This document shows, piece after piece, positions 17,954 through 26,336 of a stretch of DNA of 64,000 nucleotides. Source of the DNA: JABAYQ01 sp018608925 (GTDB lineage: Bacteria; Bacteroidota; Bacteroidia; Flavobacteriales; UBA7312). The DNA lies in contig JASJHQ010000043.1 of the NCBI GenBank assembly GCA_037625715.1, forward strand, positions 1 to 64,000. Direction: 5' to 3'. Both the position numbers and the translations under genes were made by a program. Each line of letters starts with the position of its first letter. Position 1 is the first letter of the stretch. The notes beneath the pieces were generated by a model that was not told the DNA's origin, ran no database searches, and saw only the letters and a program-made list of their open reading frames with translations.

Positions 17954-19141
17954 CTATGAAACGATTTCAGTAATCTGACCAGCACCAACAGTTCTACCAC
18001 CCTCACGGATTGCAAATCTTAAACCGATACTCATCGCTACCTTAGCAATCAATTCAACAGTAATAGTTAAGTTATCACCTGGCATCACCATTTCAGTTCC
18101 ATCAGGAAGTTGGATCTCACCAGTTACATCTGTAGTTCTAATGTAGAACTGAGGACGATATTTGTTATGGAATGGAGTATGACGTCCACCCTCTTCTTTC
18201 TTAAGGATATAAACCTCTGCTTTGAAAGTAGTGTGAGGAGTTACAGAACCTGGCTTACAGATTACCATAACTCTTCTAATATCAGTTTTCTCAATACCAC
18301 GTAGTAAGATACCAACATTATCACCAGCTTCACCTCTATCTAAAATCTTACGGAACATCTCTACTCCAGTAACTGTAGAAGCAAGTTTTTCAGCACCCAT
18401 ACCAATAATATCTACACCATCACCTGTGTTAGCAACACCAGTCTCAATACGACCAGTAGCTACAGTACCACGGCCGGTAATTGTAAATACATCTTCAATT
18501 GGCATTAGGAAGTCTTTCGCATTATCACGAACAGGCTCAGGAATATGAGCATCAACAGCTTCCATTAATTTCATTACAGTATCAACCCATTGAGCTTCTC
18601 CGTTCAATGCACCAAGTGCAGATCCAGAGATAACTGGAGAGTTATCACCGTCAAAATCGTAGAAAGAAAGCAATTCTCTTACTTCCATCTCAACTAATTC
18701 TAGAAGTTCTTCATCATCTACCATATCCACTTTGTTAAGGAATACGACAACAGAAGGAACACCTACCTGACGAGCTAATAAAATATGTTCTCTTGTTTGG
18801 GGCATTGGACCATCGGTCGCAGCACAAACTAAAATTGCACCATCCATTTGAGCAGCACCAGTAACCATGTTCTTTACGTAATCGGCGTGACCTGGACAGT
18901 CAACGTGTGCGTAATGACGGTTAGCAGTTTCATACTCAACGTGAGATGTGTTGATAGTAATACCTCTTTCTTTTTCTTCTGGAGCGTTATCGATAGAGTC
19001 AAACGCTTGAGCTTCACACAATCCAGCGTCCGCCAATACCTTGGTAATAGCGGCAGTCAAGGTAGTTTTTCCGTGGTCAACATGACCAATTGTACCAATA
19101 TTCAAGTGTGGTTTGGTACGATTAAAATTCTCTTTTGCCAT
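17954..19141 (-). CDS. tuf: Elongation factor Tu
   Basis: This 395-residue GTPase delivers aminoacyl-tRNA to the ribosome. The G1 motif GHVDHGKT is at 19-26, DCPGH at 81-85, and NKVD at 136-139; domains 2 and 3 follow at full length. It lies directly downstream of four tRNA genes, and tRNA-Trp-secE-nusG follow. This is a classic tRNA-tuf transcription unit, and it is expected to be very highly expressed. Confidence 0.99.
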   Translation of the reverse strand: MAKENFNRTKPHLNIGTIGHVDHGKTTLTAAITKVLADAGLCEAQAFDSIDNAPEEKERGITINTSHVEYETANRHYAHVDCPGHADYVKNMVTGAAQMDGAILVCAATDGPMPQTREHILLARQVGVPSVVVFLNKVDMVDDEELLELVEMEVRELLSFYDFDGDNSPVISGSALGALNGEAQWVDTVMKLMEAVDAHIPEPVRDNAKDFLMPIEDVFTITGRGTVATGRIETGVANTGDGVDIIGMGAEKLASTVTGVEMFRKILDRGEAGDNVGILLRGIEKTDIRRVMVICKPGSVTPHTTFKAEVYILKKEEGGRHTPFHNKYRPQFYIRTTDVTGEIQLPDGTEMVMPGDNLTITVELIAKVAMSIGLRFAIREGGRTVGAGQITEIVS

Positions 19142-19207
19142 AGCTAGCTATTTTTAAATTAATTAATATTTAACCTTTTATAAACAAGGCTGTTTTTTTA
19201 TCCATTG

Positions 19208-19279
19208 AGCCAATGACGGGAATTGAACCCGTGACCTCTTCCTTACCAAGGAAACGCTCTGCCTCTGAGCTACATCGGC
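19208..19279 (-). tRNA. tRNA-Thr (GGT anticodon)
   Basis: A 72-nt minus-strand cloverleaf has acceptor GCCGATG paired with CATTGGC. The anticodon loop TTGGTAA carries GGT. It is the tRNA closest to tuf, matching thrT in the E. coli thrU-tyrU-glyT-thrT-tufB cluster. Confidence 0.96.
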
Positions 19280-19288
19280 TTAGTTAAG

Positions 19289-19362
19289 AGCGGGAGACGG
19301 GATTCGAACCCGCGACCCTCAGCTTGGAAGGCTGATGCTCTGGCCAGCTGAGCTACTCCCGC
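19289..19362 (-). tRNA. tRNA-Gly (TCC anticodon)
   Basis: A 74-nt minus-strand cloverleaf has a perfect 7-bp acceptor GCGGGAG/CTCCCGC, T-loop TTCGAAT, and anticodon loop CTTCCAA with TCC. It is 9 nt upstream of tRNA-Thr(GGT) in the transcript. Confidence 0.97.
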
Positions 19363-19372
19363 TTAATTGTTG

Positions 19373-19454
19373 TGGGGGGAGAAGGATTCGAACCTTCGAA
19401 GGCGAAGCCAGCAGATTTACAGTCTGCCCTCGTTGACCGCTTGAGTATCCCCCC
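19373..19454 (-). tRNA. tRNA-Tyr (GTA anticodon)
   Basis: An 82-nt class II tRNA on the minus strand has acceptor GGGGGGA/TCCCCCC, anticodon loop CTGTAAA with GTA, and a long variable arm as expected for bacterial tRNA-Tyr. Confidence 0.97.
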
Positions 19455-19487
19455 AAAAAACAATATTGCTCTCTAAACTAAGAACTG

Positions 19488-19561
19488 AGCCGCTAGAGGG
19501 ACTCGAACCCACGACCTGCTGATTACAAATCAGCTGCTCTAGCCAACTGAGCTATAGCGGC
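19488..19561 (-). tRNA. tRNA-Thr (TGT anticodon)
   Basis: A 74-nt minus-strand cloverleaf has acceptor GCCGCTA/TAGCGGC and anticodon loop TTTGTAA with TGT. It is the first gene of the tRNA-tuf unit. Confidence 0.97.
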
Positions 19562-19573
19562 AATTTCAATACA

Positions 19574-19605
19574 TAAAAAAACAGCCCCTCTTTAAAAAGG
19601 GACTG
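19574..19605 (-). terminator. Terminator between hpf and the tRNA-tuf unit
   Basis: On the minus strand a stem of about 10 bp (19605-19596 with 19582-19591, two G-U pairs) is followed by seven T residues (19581-19575). It separates the rpsU-xerC-hpf transcript from the tRNA cluster. Confidence 0.75.
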
Positions 19606-19689
19606 CAAATGTATTAAATTTTTGTTTTGTACAAAAACTAATGTTATTTTTTTATGTTTTTTTTTAATACTAGATAGATGTTAACAATA

Positions 19690-19986
19690 TTAGACCCTGT
19701 TTTTCTCTTTATTTCGTAATAACTGCTTTCGTAAAGCCTCCGCAGAAGAGTCAACAGCCTCCTCAAATGTCTTACATTGTTTACTTGCGAATATTTCTGA
19801 CTTAGACATGGAAAGCTTTATTTCTACTACCTTATTCTCTAGTTCAGCACCAGGCTCTAGCTTTAAATAAACGTCAGCACTAATTATTAGATTTTCGAAC
19901 AATGCTAACTTTTCTAATTTTTTTTCAATAAAATTTATTAGTTTTTTGTCAGATGTAAAACGAACAGAGTGAATGTTAACTTTCAT
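19690..19986 (-). CDS. hpf: Ribosome hibernation-promoting factor (short HPF/RaiA family)
   Basis: This 98-residue protein shows the HPF/RaiA alpha-beta fold: an N-terminal VNIHSVRF strand, the L-I-N-F-I-E-K-K-L-E-K-L helix, and a C-terminal A-V-D-S-S-A-E-A-L-R-K-Q-L helix. It lacks the C-terminal dimerisation domain of long HPF. It binds the 30S decoding region and stalls idle ribosomes. It follows the xerC-like gene by 12 nt, an arrangement common in Bacteroidota. Confidence 0.92.
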   Translation of the reverse strand: MKVNIHSVRFTSDKKLINFIEKKLEKLALFENLIISADVYLKLEPGAELENKVVEIKLSMSKSEIFASKQCKTFEEAVDSSAEALRKQLLRNKEKNRV

Positions 19987-19998
19987 AATAAATTAGAT

Positions 19999-20874
19999 TT
20001 AGGCTCTAGGATGAGCGTTGTTATAAACTGATTTTAATTCTTTAATCGAATTATGAGTATATATTTGAGTAGCCGCTAAGTTAGCGTGACCAAGTATTTC
20101 TTTAATAGCATTCAAATCGGCCCCATTATTTAACATGTGCGTGGCAAATGTATGCCTTAACACATGAGGGTTAATTTTATTGGAGGACGTCATTAATAAA
20201 TATTTTCTAACCCTCCTGTAAACAAGGGATGGATATAACTTCTTACCTTTTTTTGTAAGAAGGAAAAAAGATTTATCGATCACACTACTAATATTACTTC
20301 TTTGCTCCAAATACGATTCTATCGATTTTTTTAATTCTTTATTTAACGGAACAAATCGCTCTTTGTTTCGTTTTCCTAAAACTTTTAACTTATTAGCTGA
20401 TAAATCAACATCAAAAAGCTTAATATTTATTAATTCGCTTCTTCTTATACCTGTAGAATAAAACAAATCAATTATAAGTCGATCTAAAACTCCATCATAA
20501 TTATCTTGGAAAACAAAATTGTCTAGCAAAGAATTAATCTGATCCTCTACTATAAAAGCAGGAATTTTTTTAGCAACCTTAGAGTAACTAAGCTTTAAAG
20601 AAGGATTGGTTTTCATCTCTCCTATCAAAAACAGGTACTTATAAAATGACTTGAGAGATGTAATCTTTCTATTAATAGATTTAGACTGTATAGAATTTGT
20701 AAGATGTAAAACCCAAGACCTAAGCATTTGATGATTGACTGATTTTACATCAGTATCATAAGTGAGTTTGAGATAGTCTTGAAATTGATTCAAGTCTACA
20801 GAATAGGAAGAAACAGTATTTGGAGAATACCTTTTCTCAAGCTCTAGATATTTTAAAAATTGAATTATAGGCAT
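19999..20874 (-). CDS. xerC: XerC/XerD-type tyrosine recombinase
   Basis: This 291-residue site-specific recombinase has an N-terminal SAM-like core-binding domain (about 1-90) and a catalytic domain with R144 (TGIRRSEL), K168 (GKRNKER), H237-R240 (HVLRHTF), H263 (LGHAN) and Y272 (YTH). All residues needed for strand exchange are present. Location between rpsU and hpf, with no att-like repeats or cargo nearby, marks it as the housekeeping chromosome-dimer resolvase rather than an integrase. Assignment to XerC rather than XerD is by context and not certain. Confidence 0.93.
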   Translation of the reverse strand: MPIIQFLKYLELEKRYSPNTVSSYSVDLNQFQDYLKLTYDTDVKSVNHQMLRSWVLHLTNSIQSKSINRKITSLKSFYKYLFLIGEMKTNPSLKLSYSKVAKKIPAFIVEDQINSLLDNFVFQDNYDGVLDRLIIDLFYSTGIRRSELINIKLFDVDLSANKLKVLGKRNKERFVPLNKELKKSIESYLEQRSNISSVIDKSFFLLTKKGKKLYPSLVYRRVRKYLLMTSSNKINPHVLRHTFATHMLNNGADLNAIKEILGHANLAATQIYTHNSIKELKSVYNNAHPRA

Positions 20875-20956
20875 AAAAAAAAGAGACAGGATAACTACGA
20901 ATATAATAAAAATATTGCGGTTAACAGTCTCTTAAAATCTTGAAAAGAAAAGAAAT

Positions 20957-21148
20957 TTAATCTTCTTCTCTTTGTAATTTCTCTTTATAAGCAGCTCTTA
21001 TCTTTTGAGTTCTAAGTTCTACAGATTTTTTTGTAAAGTCTCTACGATCTCTCAACTGTCTCATAGTCTGAGTCATCGTAAATTTCTTTTTAAATCTTTT
21101 TAAAGCTCTATCAATTGATTCGCCGTCTTTTACTGGAATGATTATCAT
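20957..21148 (-). CDS. rpsU: 30S ribosomal protein S21
   Basis: This 63-residue basic protein has the S21 signature E-S-I-D-R-A-L-K-R-F-K-K and an Arg-rich C-terminal half. It helps the 30S subunit engage mRNA near the anti-Shine-Dalgarno region. It heads the rpsU-xerC-hpf unit and has a good predicted promoter at 21173-21202. Confidence 0.97.
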   Translation of the reverse strand: MIIIPVKDGESIDRALKRFKKKFTMTQTMRQLRDRRDFTKKSVELRTQKIRAAYKEKLQREED

Positions 21149-21172
21149 TATTTACATTTATTAAATGGGCAG

Positions 21173-21202
21173 CAAATATACAAATATCTGTTACAAAATC
21201 AA
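21173..21202 (-). promoter_or_regulatory. Predicted promoter of the rpsU-xerC-hpf unit
   Basis: On the minus strand TTG (21202-21200), a 19-nt spacer and TATATTTG (21180-21173) match the Bacteroidetes consensus exactly. The -7 box ends 24 nt before the rpsU ATG. Confidence 0.7.
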
Positions 21203-21205
21203 CTA

Positions 21206-22345
21206 TTACTTTAAAATTTGCTTAGCAATCACAATTTTTTGAATTTCAGAGGTTCCTTCCCCTATTGTACACAGCTTAGAATCTCTTAAAAATCTTTCTA
21301 CAATAAAATCTTTAGTATAACCGTAACCTCCATGAATCTGGACAGCATCCAAAGACACTTTAACAGCAACTTCTGACGAATAATACTTAGACTTAGAACC
21401 CGAAAGTGTCACATTTCCACCAGAAATCTTGTCGTTAACAGCCTGATAAGTTAATAATTCAGCGGCATCAATAGTGGTAGCCATATCAGCTAACTTAAAT
21501 GCGATAGCTTGGTGTTCGGCAATTGGCTTCCCGAATTGACTTCTTTCTTTGGCATATTTTAAAGATGCTTGATAAGCACCCATTGCAATACCTAAAGACA
21601 AGGCAGAAATAGAAATTCTTCCGCCATCCAATACCTTCATAGCCTGAATAAATCCTTCTCCTTCATTTCCTAAGAGCTGATCATTAGAAACTCTACAGTT
21701 ATCAAAAACAAGTTCAGCAGTCTCAGAGGCTCTCATCCCAAGTTTGTCTTCTTTTTTGCCGTGAGTGAAGCCAGGAGTTCCTTTTTCGACAACAAAGGCT
21801 GACATGCCTCTAGAATCCCCTTTTTCGCCCGTTCTAACTATAACAACTGCAACGTCTCCGCTTATAGCGTGAGTAATGAAGTTTTTAGATCCGTTTATGA
21901 CCCAATGGTCGCCGTCTTTTTTTGCAACTGTCGACATAGCACCAGAATCAGAACCAGTATTATGCTCTGTTAATCCCCAAGCACCAATCCATTCTGCCGT
22001 AGCTAATTTTGGTAAATATTTTTTCTTTTGTTCTTCCGATCCAAATTGTAGTATATGACCAGTACATAAAGAATTGTGAGCTGCCATTGACAATCCTATT
22101 GAAGGGTCAATAATAGAAAGTTCTTGAATTGCTGTTACGTATTCAGCATATGAAAAACCCGAACCTCCGTATTCAACAGGAACTAAAACTCCCATCAAAC
22201 CCATTTCTCCTAGTTTTTTAAAAACATCGACAGGAAAAAATTGTTCATCGTCCCATTTTCTAGAAAAGGGAGAAATTTCTCTCTCTCCAAAAACGCGTAT
22301 CATATCAGCAATTAAAAGCTGATTTTCATTTTTTGTGAAATTCAT
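21206..22345 (-). CDS. Acyl-CoA dehydrogenase
   Basis: This 379-residue flavoenzyme of the acyl-CoA dehydrogenase family has GLTEHNTGSDSG near residues 128-139 (FAD/substrate contacts), Q-I-H-G-G-Y-G-Y near 340, and a C-terminal GEGTSEIQ at about 363-370. The E-G-T-S-E segment is shared by short/branched-chain and butyryl-CoA dehydrogenases, so chain-length preference cannot be fixed. Its start codon overlaps the apt stop codon by 4 nt, suggesting coupled translation. It would take part in fatty acid or branched-chain amino acid oxidation together with an electron-transfer flavoprotein encoded elsewhere. Confidence 0.95.
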   Translation of the reverse strand: MNFTKNENQLLIADMIRVFGEREISPFSRKWDDEQFFPVDVFKKLGEMGLMGVLVPVEYGGSGFSYAEYVTAIQELSIIDPSIGLSMAAHNSLCTGHILQFGSEEQKKKYLPKLATAEWIGAWGLTEHNTGSDSGAMSTVAKKDGDHWVINGSKNFITHAISGDVAVVIVRTGEKGDSRGMSAFVVEKGTPGFTHGKKEDKLGMRASETAELVFDNCRVSNDQLLGNEGEGFIQAMKVLDGGRISISALSLGIAMGAYQASLKYAKERSQFGKPIAEHQAIAFKLADMATTIDAAELLTYQAVNDKISGGNVTLSGSKSKYYSSEVAVKVSLDAVQIHGGYGYTKDFIVERFLRDSKLCTIGEGTSEIQKIVIAKQILK

Positions 22346-22878
22346 GATTTATATTTAGTTAAAGAAATAATGGCATCACTATGATTTAGCAATGATGTAT
22401 TTCCATTTAAAAAACTCAATTCTACTATAAAAGCAAATGCACAAACATTAGCATCTAACTTATTTATCAGTTTAGCTGCAGCATTGGCAGTTCCACCAGT
22501 TGCCAACAAATCGTCATGAACAACTACGTTCCAGCCTTTTTTTAGCGCATCGGCATGAATCTCAATAGTTGCTTTACCATATTCTAAGTCATAATCCTGA
22601 GAAATTGTATCAAAAGGAAGTTTTCCCTTTTTACGAATAGGAATAAATGGAACGTTTAGTCTATTGGCTAAAACCATTCCGAATATAAAGCCTCTACTTT
22701 CAACACCTGCGACCGCATCAACATTAATACCAGACAATCTTTGGACAAAAGAATCTATGATATTCTTAGACATTTCTACATTTTGAAATAATGGCGTAAT
22801 GTCTTTGTAAGAAATTCCTTTTTTAGGAAAATCTTCTATCACTCTAATCTGATTTTTTAATTCTTGATCAATCATCAA
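22342..22878 (-). CDS. apt: Adenine phosphoribosyltransferase
   Basis: This 178-residue purine salvage enzyme converts adenine and PRPP to AMP. The PRPP loop V-V-V-H-D-D-L-L-A-T-G-G-T-A lies near residues 119-132, and the family-specific ESRGFIFG segment near 60-67. It overlaps the ComEA-like gene upstream by 11 nt and the acyl-CoA dehydrogenase gene downstream by 4 nt, so it is the centre of a compact cluster. The first two codons are both ATG, so the start may be 22878 or 22875. Confidence 0.95.
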   Translation of the reverse strand: MMIDQELKNQIRVIEDFPKKGISYKDITPLFQNVEMSKNIIDSFVQRLSGINVDAVAGVESRGFIFGMVLANRLNVPFIPIRKKGKLPFDTISQDYDLEYGKATIEIHADALKKGWNVVVHDDLLATGGTANAAAKLINKLDANVCAFAFIVELSFLNGNTSLLNHSDAIISLTKYKS

Positions 22879-23476
22879 AGTCTAAATAAGGCAACAAAAT
22901 ATTAAAAGTAACGGTATCTATTAAATATAAATTCATTAGCTCATAATCGTGAGAAAACTCACCATGATTACTTCTGTAATTCACAATACTATTAGCCAAT
23001 TTATAACTTATAAATGGATGTTTCGATAATTCGTTAGCGCTTACAAAGTTAATATCTATTTTTTGAACTAAAGATAAATCGACAGAAATTTGATGTTTAA
23101 AATCTTCATACACATTAGTATCCATTGCATATACATCAAGTAATTGATTTTTACTATGAAAGCCCCCTAGTAAATCTCTATACCTGACAATTCGCTTAGA
23201 CAAGACAGAACCAATACCATAAATCTGTTTCAGCATTGTAGTATCAGCAGAATTAAGCTCAACAGAAATCTTTGGATAACTCTTTTTGTATGTATAAGAA
23301 GTAGATTTTATTTTGTTTCTCTTACTGACAACATACTTCTTTTCAATCTCAATTTGTTTTTCAAGCTTTGCTATTTGATCTTTAAAAGAAGAAAAATCAA
23401 TGTAGGCCTCCTTCTGATTGAACTGAACATACTTATAAATTGCTATAATAAAAATAATTAAGCATAAGAATAACAT
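22868..23476 (-). CDS. ComEA-like helix-hairpin-helix protein
   Basis: This protein of at least 202 residues has an N-terminal membrane anchor and two helix-hairpin-helix regions. One is around S-A-D-T-T-M-L-K-Q-I-Y-G-I-G (about 75-90) and one around V-S-A-N-E-L-S-K-H-P-F-I (about 150-162). Such proteins bind DNA without sequence preference; in competent bacteria ComEA holds incoming DNA. The first ATG is at 23476, but the reading frame stays open upstream to 23536 and encodes a KNFFTYNKSQRFG segment. That resembles the usual N-terminus of Bacteroidota relatives, so translation may start at an ATT or ATC codon there. Confidence 0.82.
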   Translation of the reverse strand: MLFLCLIIFIIAIYKYVQFNQKEAYIDFSSFKDQIAKLEKQIEIEKKYVVSKRNKIKSTSYTYKKSYPKISVELNSADTTMLKQIYGIGSVLSKRIVRYRDLLGGFHSKNQLLDVYAMDTNVYEDFKHQISVDLSLVQKIDINFVSANELSKHPFISYKLANSIVNYRSNHGEFSHDYELMNLYLIDTVTFNILLPYLDFDD

Positions 23477-23526
23477 TCCGAAACGCTGGCTTTTATTGTA
23501 AGTGAAGAAGTTTTTGATGGCAGAAT

Positions 23527-25038
23527 TTACTTGAATCTTTTAATCGCTCCTGTTTTTATTTTTTCAAAATACGTTTTCATATCTAATTTAACCTCCCCTG
23601 AAAGGATCAATAAACCTAAAATATTAGGAAAGGCCATTGCAAGAATCATCATATCAGAAAAATCGATAACAGCTCCTAAACTCACAGAGGAACCAATAAC
23701 AATAAAGACTAGAAATATAAACTTATAAACTAGCTCAGATTTCTTAGAAGAACCAAATAAAAATGTCCAAGACTTTAATCCGTAATAAGACCATGAAATC
23801 ATAGTAGAAAAAGCAAATAAGAAAATCGCGATTACTAAAACATAAGGAAACCAAGAAATCACACTACCAAAAGCTTGAGAAGTAAGCTGAGCTCCTTCCA
23901 GATTTTGAACTCCAGAAAAACCAGTAATAATTATGACTAAGGCTGTCATAGTACAAATAACGACAGTATCAATAAAAGGCTCTAATAAAGAAACAATTCC
24001 TTCGCTTACAGGCTCATTAGTTTTTGCAGCAGAGTGAGCGATAGAAGCAGAACCTACTCCGGCTTCGTTAGAAAAAGCAGCTCTTCTAAATCCTTGAATT
24101 AACACTCCTATAAAACCACCAAAAGCAGCAGACGGAGCAAAAGCACCTTCAATAATCATGGAGAATGCTTTTCCGATGAACGCATAGTTTATTGCAATAA
24201 TTACCAAGGCTGCAGCTACATATAAAACTGCCATGAAAGGAACAATTTTCTCCGTCACTTTGGCAATACTTTTAATACCTCCAATAATTACAACACCTAC
24301 AAGAATTGCTAGTATTATTCCGAATATCGGACCGTTACCTTCCAAAACTGGAAACTGACCAGACAATTGTGCAAATGCCTGATTGGCCTGAAACATATTA
24401 CCTCCTCCAAACGAACCGCCAATACACAAAATAGCAAACAAGACAGCCAATACTTTTCCTAAATTAGTAAAGCCATATTTAGCAAGACCATTTTTTAGAT
24501 AATACATTGGACCACCCGAAATTTCACCATTTTCATTAACGATTCTATATTTAACACCTAGAGTACATTCCACAAACTTAGATGACATACCAAGCAAACC
24601 AGCTACAATCATCCAAAAAGTAGCACCAGGGCCACCCACCGTTATTGCTACAGCAACTCCAGCAATATTACCTAAACCAACCGTTGCCGACAATGCTGTA
24701 GTCAAAGCTTGAAAGTGAGATACTTCTCCCTTATCTTGAGGATCATCAAATTTTCCTTGAATCAATTCAATAGCATGTTTAAACCCTCTTATATTAATAA
24801 AGCCCATTTTAAAAGTGAAAAATAAAGCTCCAAATACCAACCATATAACAACAATAGGAATGTCTGCTCCTACATCGAAACCTAATGCAGCAATAGGATC
24901 CCAAAAGACTACCTTAGCAAGTACTGAAACAATAGGCACAAAAAAGCCATTAATTTTATCACTTAAAGAAATAATACTTTCAGCAAATACGCTAGTCGAA
25001 ACAAAAAACATTGAAAATAGTGTAAGGAATTTTTTCAT
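23527..25038 (-). CDS. Sodium:alanine (AGCS family) symporter
   Basis: This 503-residue polytopic inner-membrane transporter shows AGCS family marks: the G-x-G-N-I-A-G-V-A segment near 120 and the F-S-N-E-A-G-V-G-S motif near 320. It would import alanine or glycine with Na+. An additional hydrophobic N-terminus ending in S-V-F-A-E looks like a cleavable signal sequence, a common trait of Bacteroidota AGCS proteins. It lies 13 nt after the RmlD-like gene and just before the ComEA-like gene on the same strand. Confidence 0.93.
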   Translation of the reverse strand: MKKFLTLFSMFFVSTSVFAESIISLSDKINGFFVPIVSVLAKVVFWDPIAALGFDVGADIPIVVIWLVFGALFFTFKMGFINIRGFKHAIELIQGKFDDPQDKGEVSHFQALTTALSATVGLGNIAGVAVAITVGGPGATFWMIVAGLLGMSSKFVECTLGVKYRIVNENGEISGGPMYYLKNGLAKYGFTNLGKVLAVLFAILCIGGSFGGGNMFQANQAFAQLSGQFPVLEGNGPIFGIILAILVGVVIIGGIKSIAKVTEKIVPFMAVLYVAAALVIIAINYAFIGKAFSMIIEGAFAPSAAFGGFIGVLIQGFRRAAFSNEAGVGSASIAHSAAKTNEPVSEGIVSLLEPFIDTVVICTMTALVIIITGFSGVQNLEGAQLTSQAFGSVISWFPYVLVIAIFLFAFSTMISWSYYGLKSWTFLFGSSKKSELVYKFIFLVFIVIGSSVSLGAVIDFSDMMILAMAFPNILGLLILSGEVKLDMKTYFEKIKTGAIKRFK

Positions 25039-25051
25039 TTTAAAATATGTG

Positions 25052-25954
25052 TTATTCTTTAATTAATTGATTTTCTAAAATTTGTAACCCTTGCTCAAAA
25101 GAGTGAGGCTGGTAACCTAATTCCTTAATTGCCTTATCGAGAACAAATCCGGTTTTAGGTGGGCGTTTGGCTTTTTGATTTAATGTGTCAGACGAAATTT
25201 TGTTAATATTCGACTTATCGCATTTATAAAAATCAGCCATTCTCTCTACCATTTCAAAAATACTCATTATATCTTTACCCGATACATTGAATATTCCGAA
25301 AGCATTTTTCTCTAAAGCTAATCGGCAAGCTTGAGCTAAATCTTCTGCTAAAGTTGGTGAACGAAACTGATCATCGATAATGTTTAAAGATTGTCCGTCT
25401 TTCAATGCTTTCCTTCCCCACAGAACAATATTATTGCGTTTTAAATTATCAGCTGTTCCGTACAATATAATGGTTCTAAGAATTGTCCAATTTGCTTTTG
25501 ATTCATCAAGAACTAATTCAGATTCGTACTTAGACTTTCCATAATAACTTAAAGGATTAGCGAGATCATCTTCTTTGTAAGGACCATCCTGACCATCAAA
25601 AATAAAATCAGTAGAAATATGAATTAAATGTGCATTAGAATCTTGGCATAAATCAGCAAGCGTTTGAACAGCTTTTACATTTATATCGAAACACTTATTT
25701 TTTTCATCTTCACAACCATCAACATTGGTCATGGCAGCAGTATTAATTACTACATCTGGTTTAAAAGAATGAAAAAGTAATTCCACAGATTTAGCATCTG
25801 TAATATCTAAAGAGGAATAAGAATAATTGGACTTGTCGTTAATTATATTTTGGCCAGTAGATGTGGCTAAAAGTTGATGATCGTTTTTTAATAGAGAAAC
25901 TAACTTCTGACCGAGCAATCCGTTACTTCCAGTTATTAATATTTTCTTACTCAT
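25052..25954 (-). CDS. RmlD-like dTDP-4-dehydrorhamnose reductase family protein
   Basis: This 300-residue extended short-chain dehydrogenase has the NAD(P)-binding G-S-N-G-L-L-G-Q motif at about 8-15 and the catalytic Y-G-K-S-K at about 137-141. It resembles RmlD, which reduces dTDP-4-keto-rhamnose. No other rhamnose genes (rmlA, B or C) are nearby, and such stand-alone genes in Bacteroidota are often general sugar-nucleotide reductases, so the substrate is uncertain. Its start overlaps the stop of the tiny PspC gene by one base. Confidence 0.85.
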   Translation of the reverse strand: MSKKILITGSNGLLGQKLVSLLKNDHQLLATSTGQNIINDKSNYSYSSLDITDAKSVELLFHSFKPDVVINTAAMTNVDGCEDEKNKCFDINVKAVQTLADLCQDSNAHLIHISTDFIFDGQDGPYKEDDLANPLSYYGKSKYESELVLDESKANWTILRTIILYGTADNLKRNNIVLWGRKALKDGQSLNIIDDQFRSPTLAEDLAQACRLALEKNAFGIFNVSGKDIMSIFEMVERMADFYKCDKSNINKISSDTLNQKAKRPPKTGFVLDKAIKELGYQPHSFEQGLQILENQLIKE

Positions 25955-26118
25955 TAATTAAGTTTTGGCTTGACAATATATAAAACTAAATAGATTATTA
26001 TTGGCGAACCGAAGCCAAGAATTGTAGCAATTATAAACAACAATCTTATTCCAGAAACATCTAAATCGAACTTATAAGAAAGCCATGCACAGACTCCTAA
26101 AATTTTTTTTGAATTCAT
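25954..26118 (-). CDS. Mini PspC-domain protein (54 residues)
   Basis: This small gene encodes N-S-K-K-I-L-G-V-C-A-W-L followed by one or two transmembrane segments (I-I-A-T-I-L-G-F-G and I-I-I-Y-L-V-L). The G-V-C-A-W opening is the start of a PspC domain, which normally spans about 60 residues. Its start overlaps the stop of the preceding 73-residue PspC gene by 4 nt, and its stop overlaps the rmlD-like start by one base, which argues for a real translated gene. PspC proteins act in envelope stress sensing in other bacteria; the role here is unknown. Confidence 0.8.
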   Translation of the reverse strand: MNSKKILGVCAWLSYKFDLDVSGIRLLFIIATILGFGSPIIIYLVLYIVKPKLN

Positions 26119-26336
26119 ATATCAAATACGCTAGGGCGTTTTCTATATTTAAAATGATTCCTAATACGGAAAACAAATACCATTATTAAATACAACAAAG
26201 GTATTCCGAAGTTCATGAAAGAAAGATAAATGAAAAACAAGCGAACCAACGAAGGCCTAACTCCTAGCTTCTTAGCCCACCAGGCACAGACACCGAAAAA
26301 TTGCTTTTCAAAAAAATGTTTTAAGTCGTTTAACAT
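26115..26336 (-). CDS. PspC-domain membrane protein
   Basis: This 73-residue protein has the PspC pattern: an amphipathic start (L-K-H-F-F-E-K-Q-F-F-G-V-C-A-W-W-A), a short helix with R-P-S-L-V-R, then a transmembrane helix F-F-I-Y-L-S-F-M and a basic tail R-K-R-P. It overlaps the end of the DUF2851 gene and the beginning of a second PspC-like gene. PspC family proteins are inner-membrane factors of the phage-shock response in proteobacteria; no pspA or pspB is visible here. Confidence 0.85.
   Translation of the reverse strand: MLNDLKHFFEKQFFGVCAWWAKKLGVRPSLVRLFFIYLSFMNFGIPLLYLIMVFVFRIRNHFKYRKRPSVFDI

Noticed and set aside
19999..20874. Tyrosine recombinase as a sign of an integrated element
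   Set aside because: It sits in the conserved rpsU-xerC-hpf cluster with no att repeats, cargo or base-composition change, so it is the housekeeping Xer protein.
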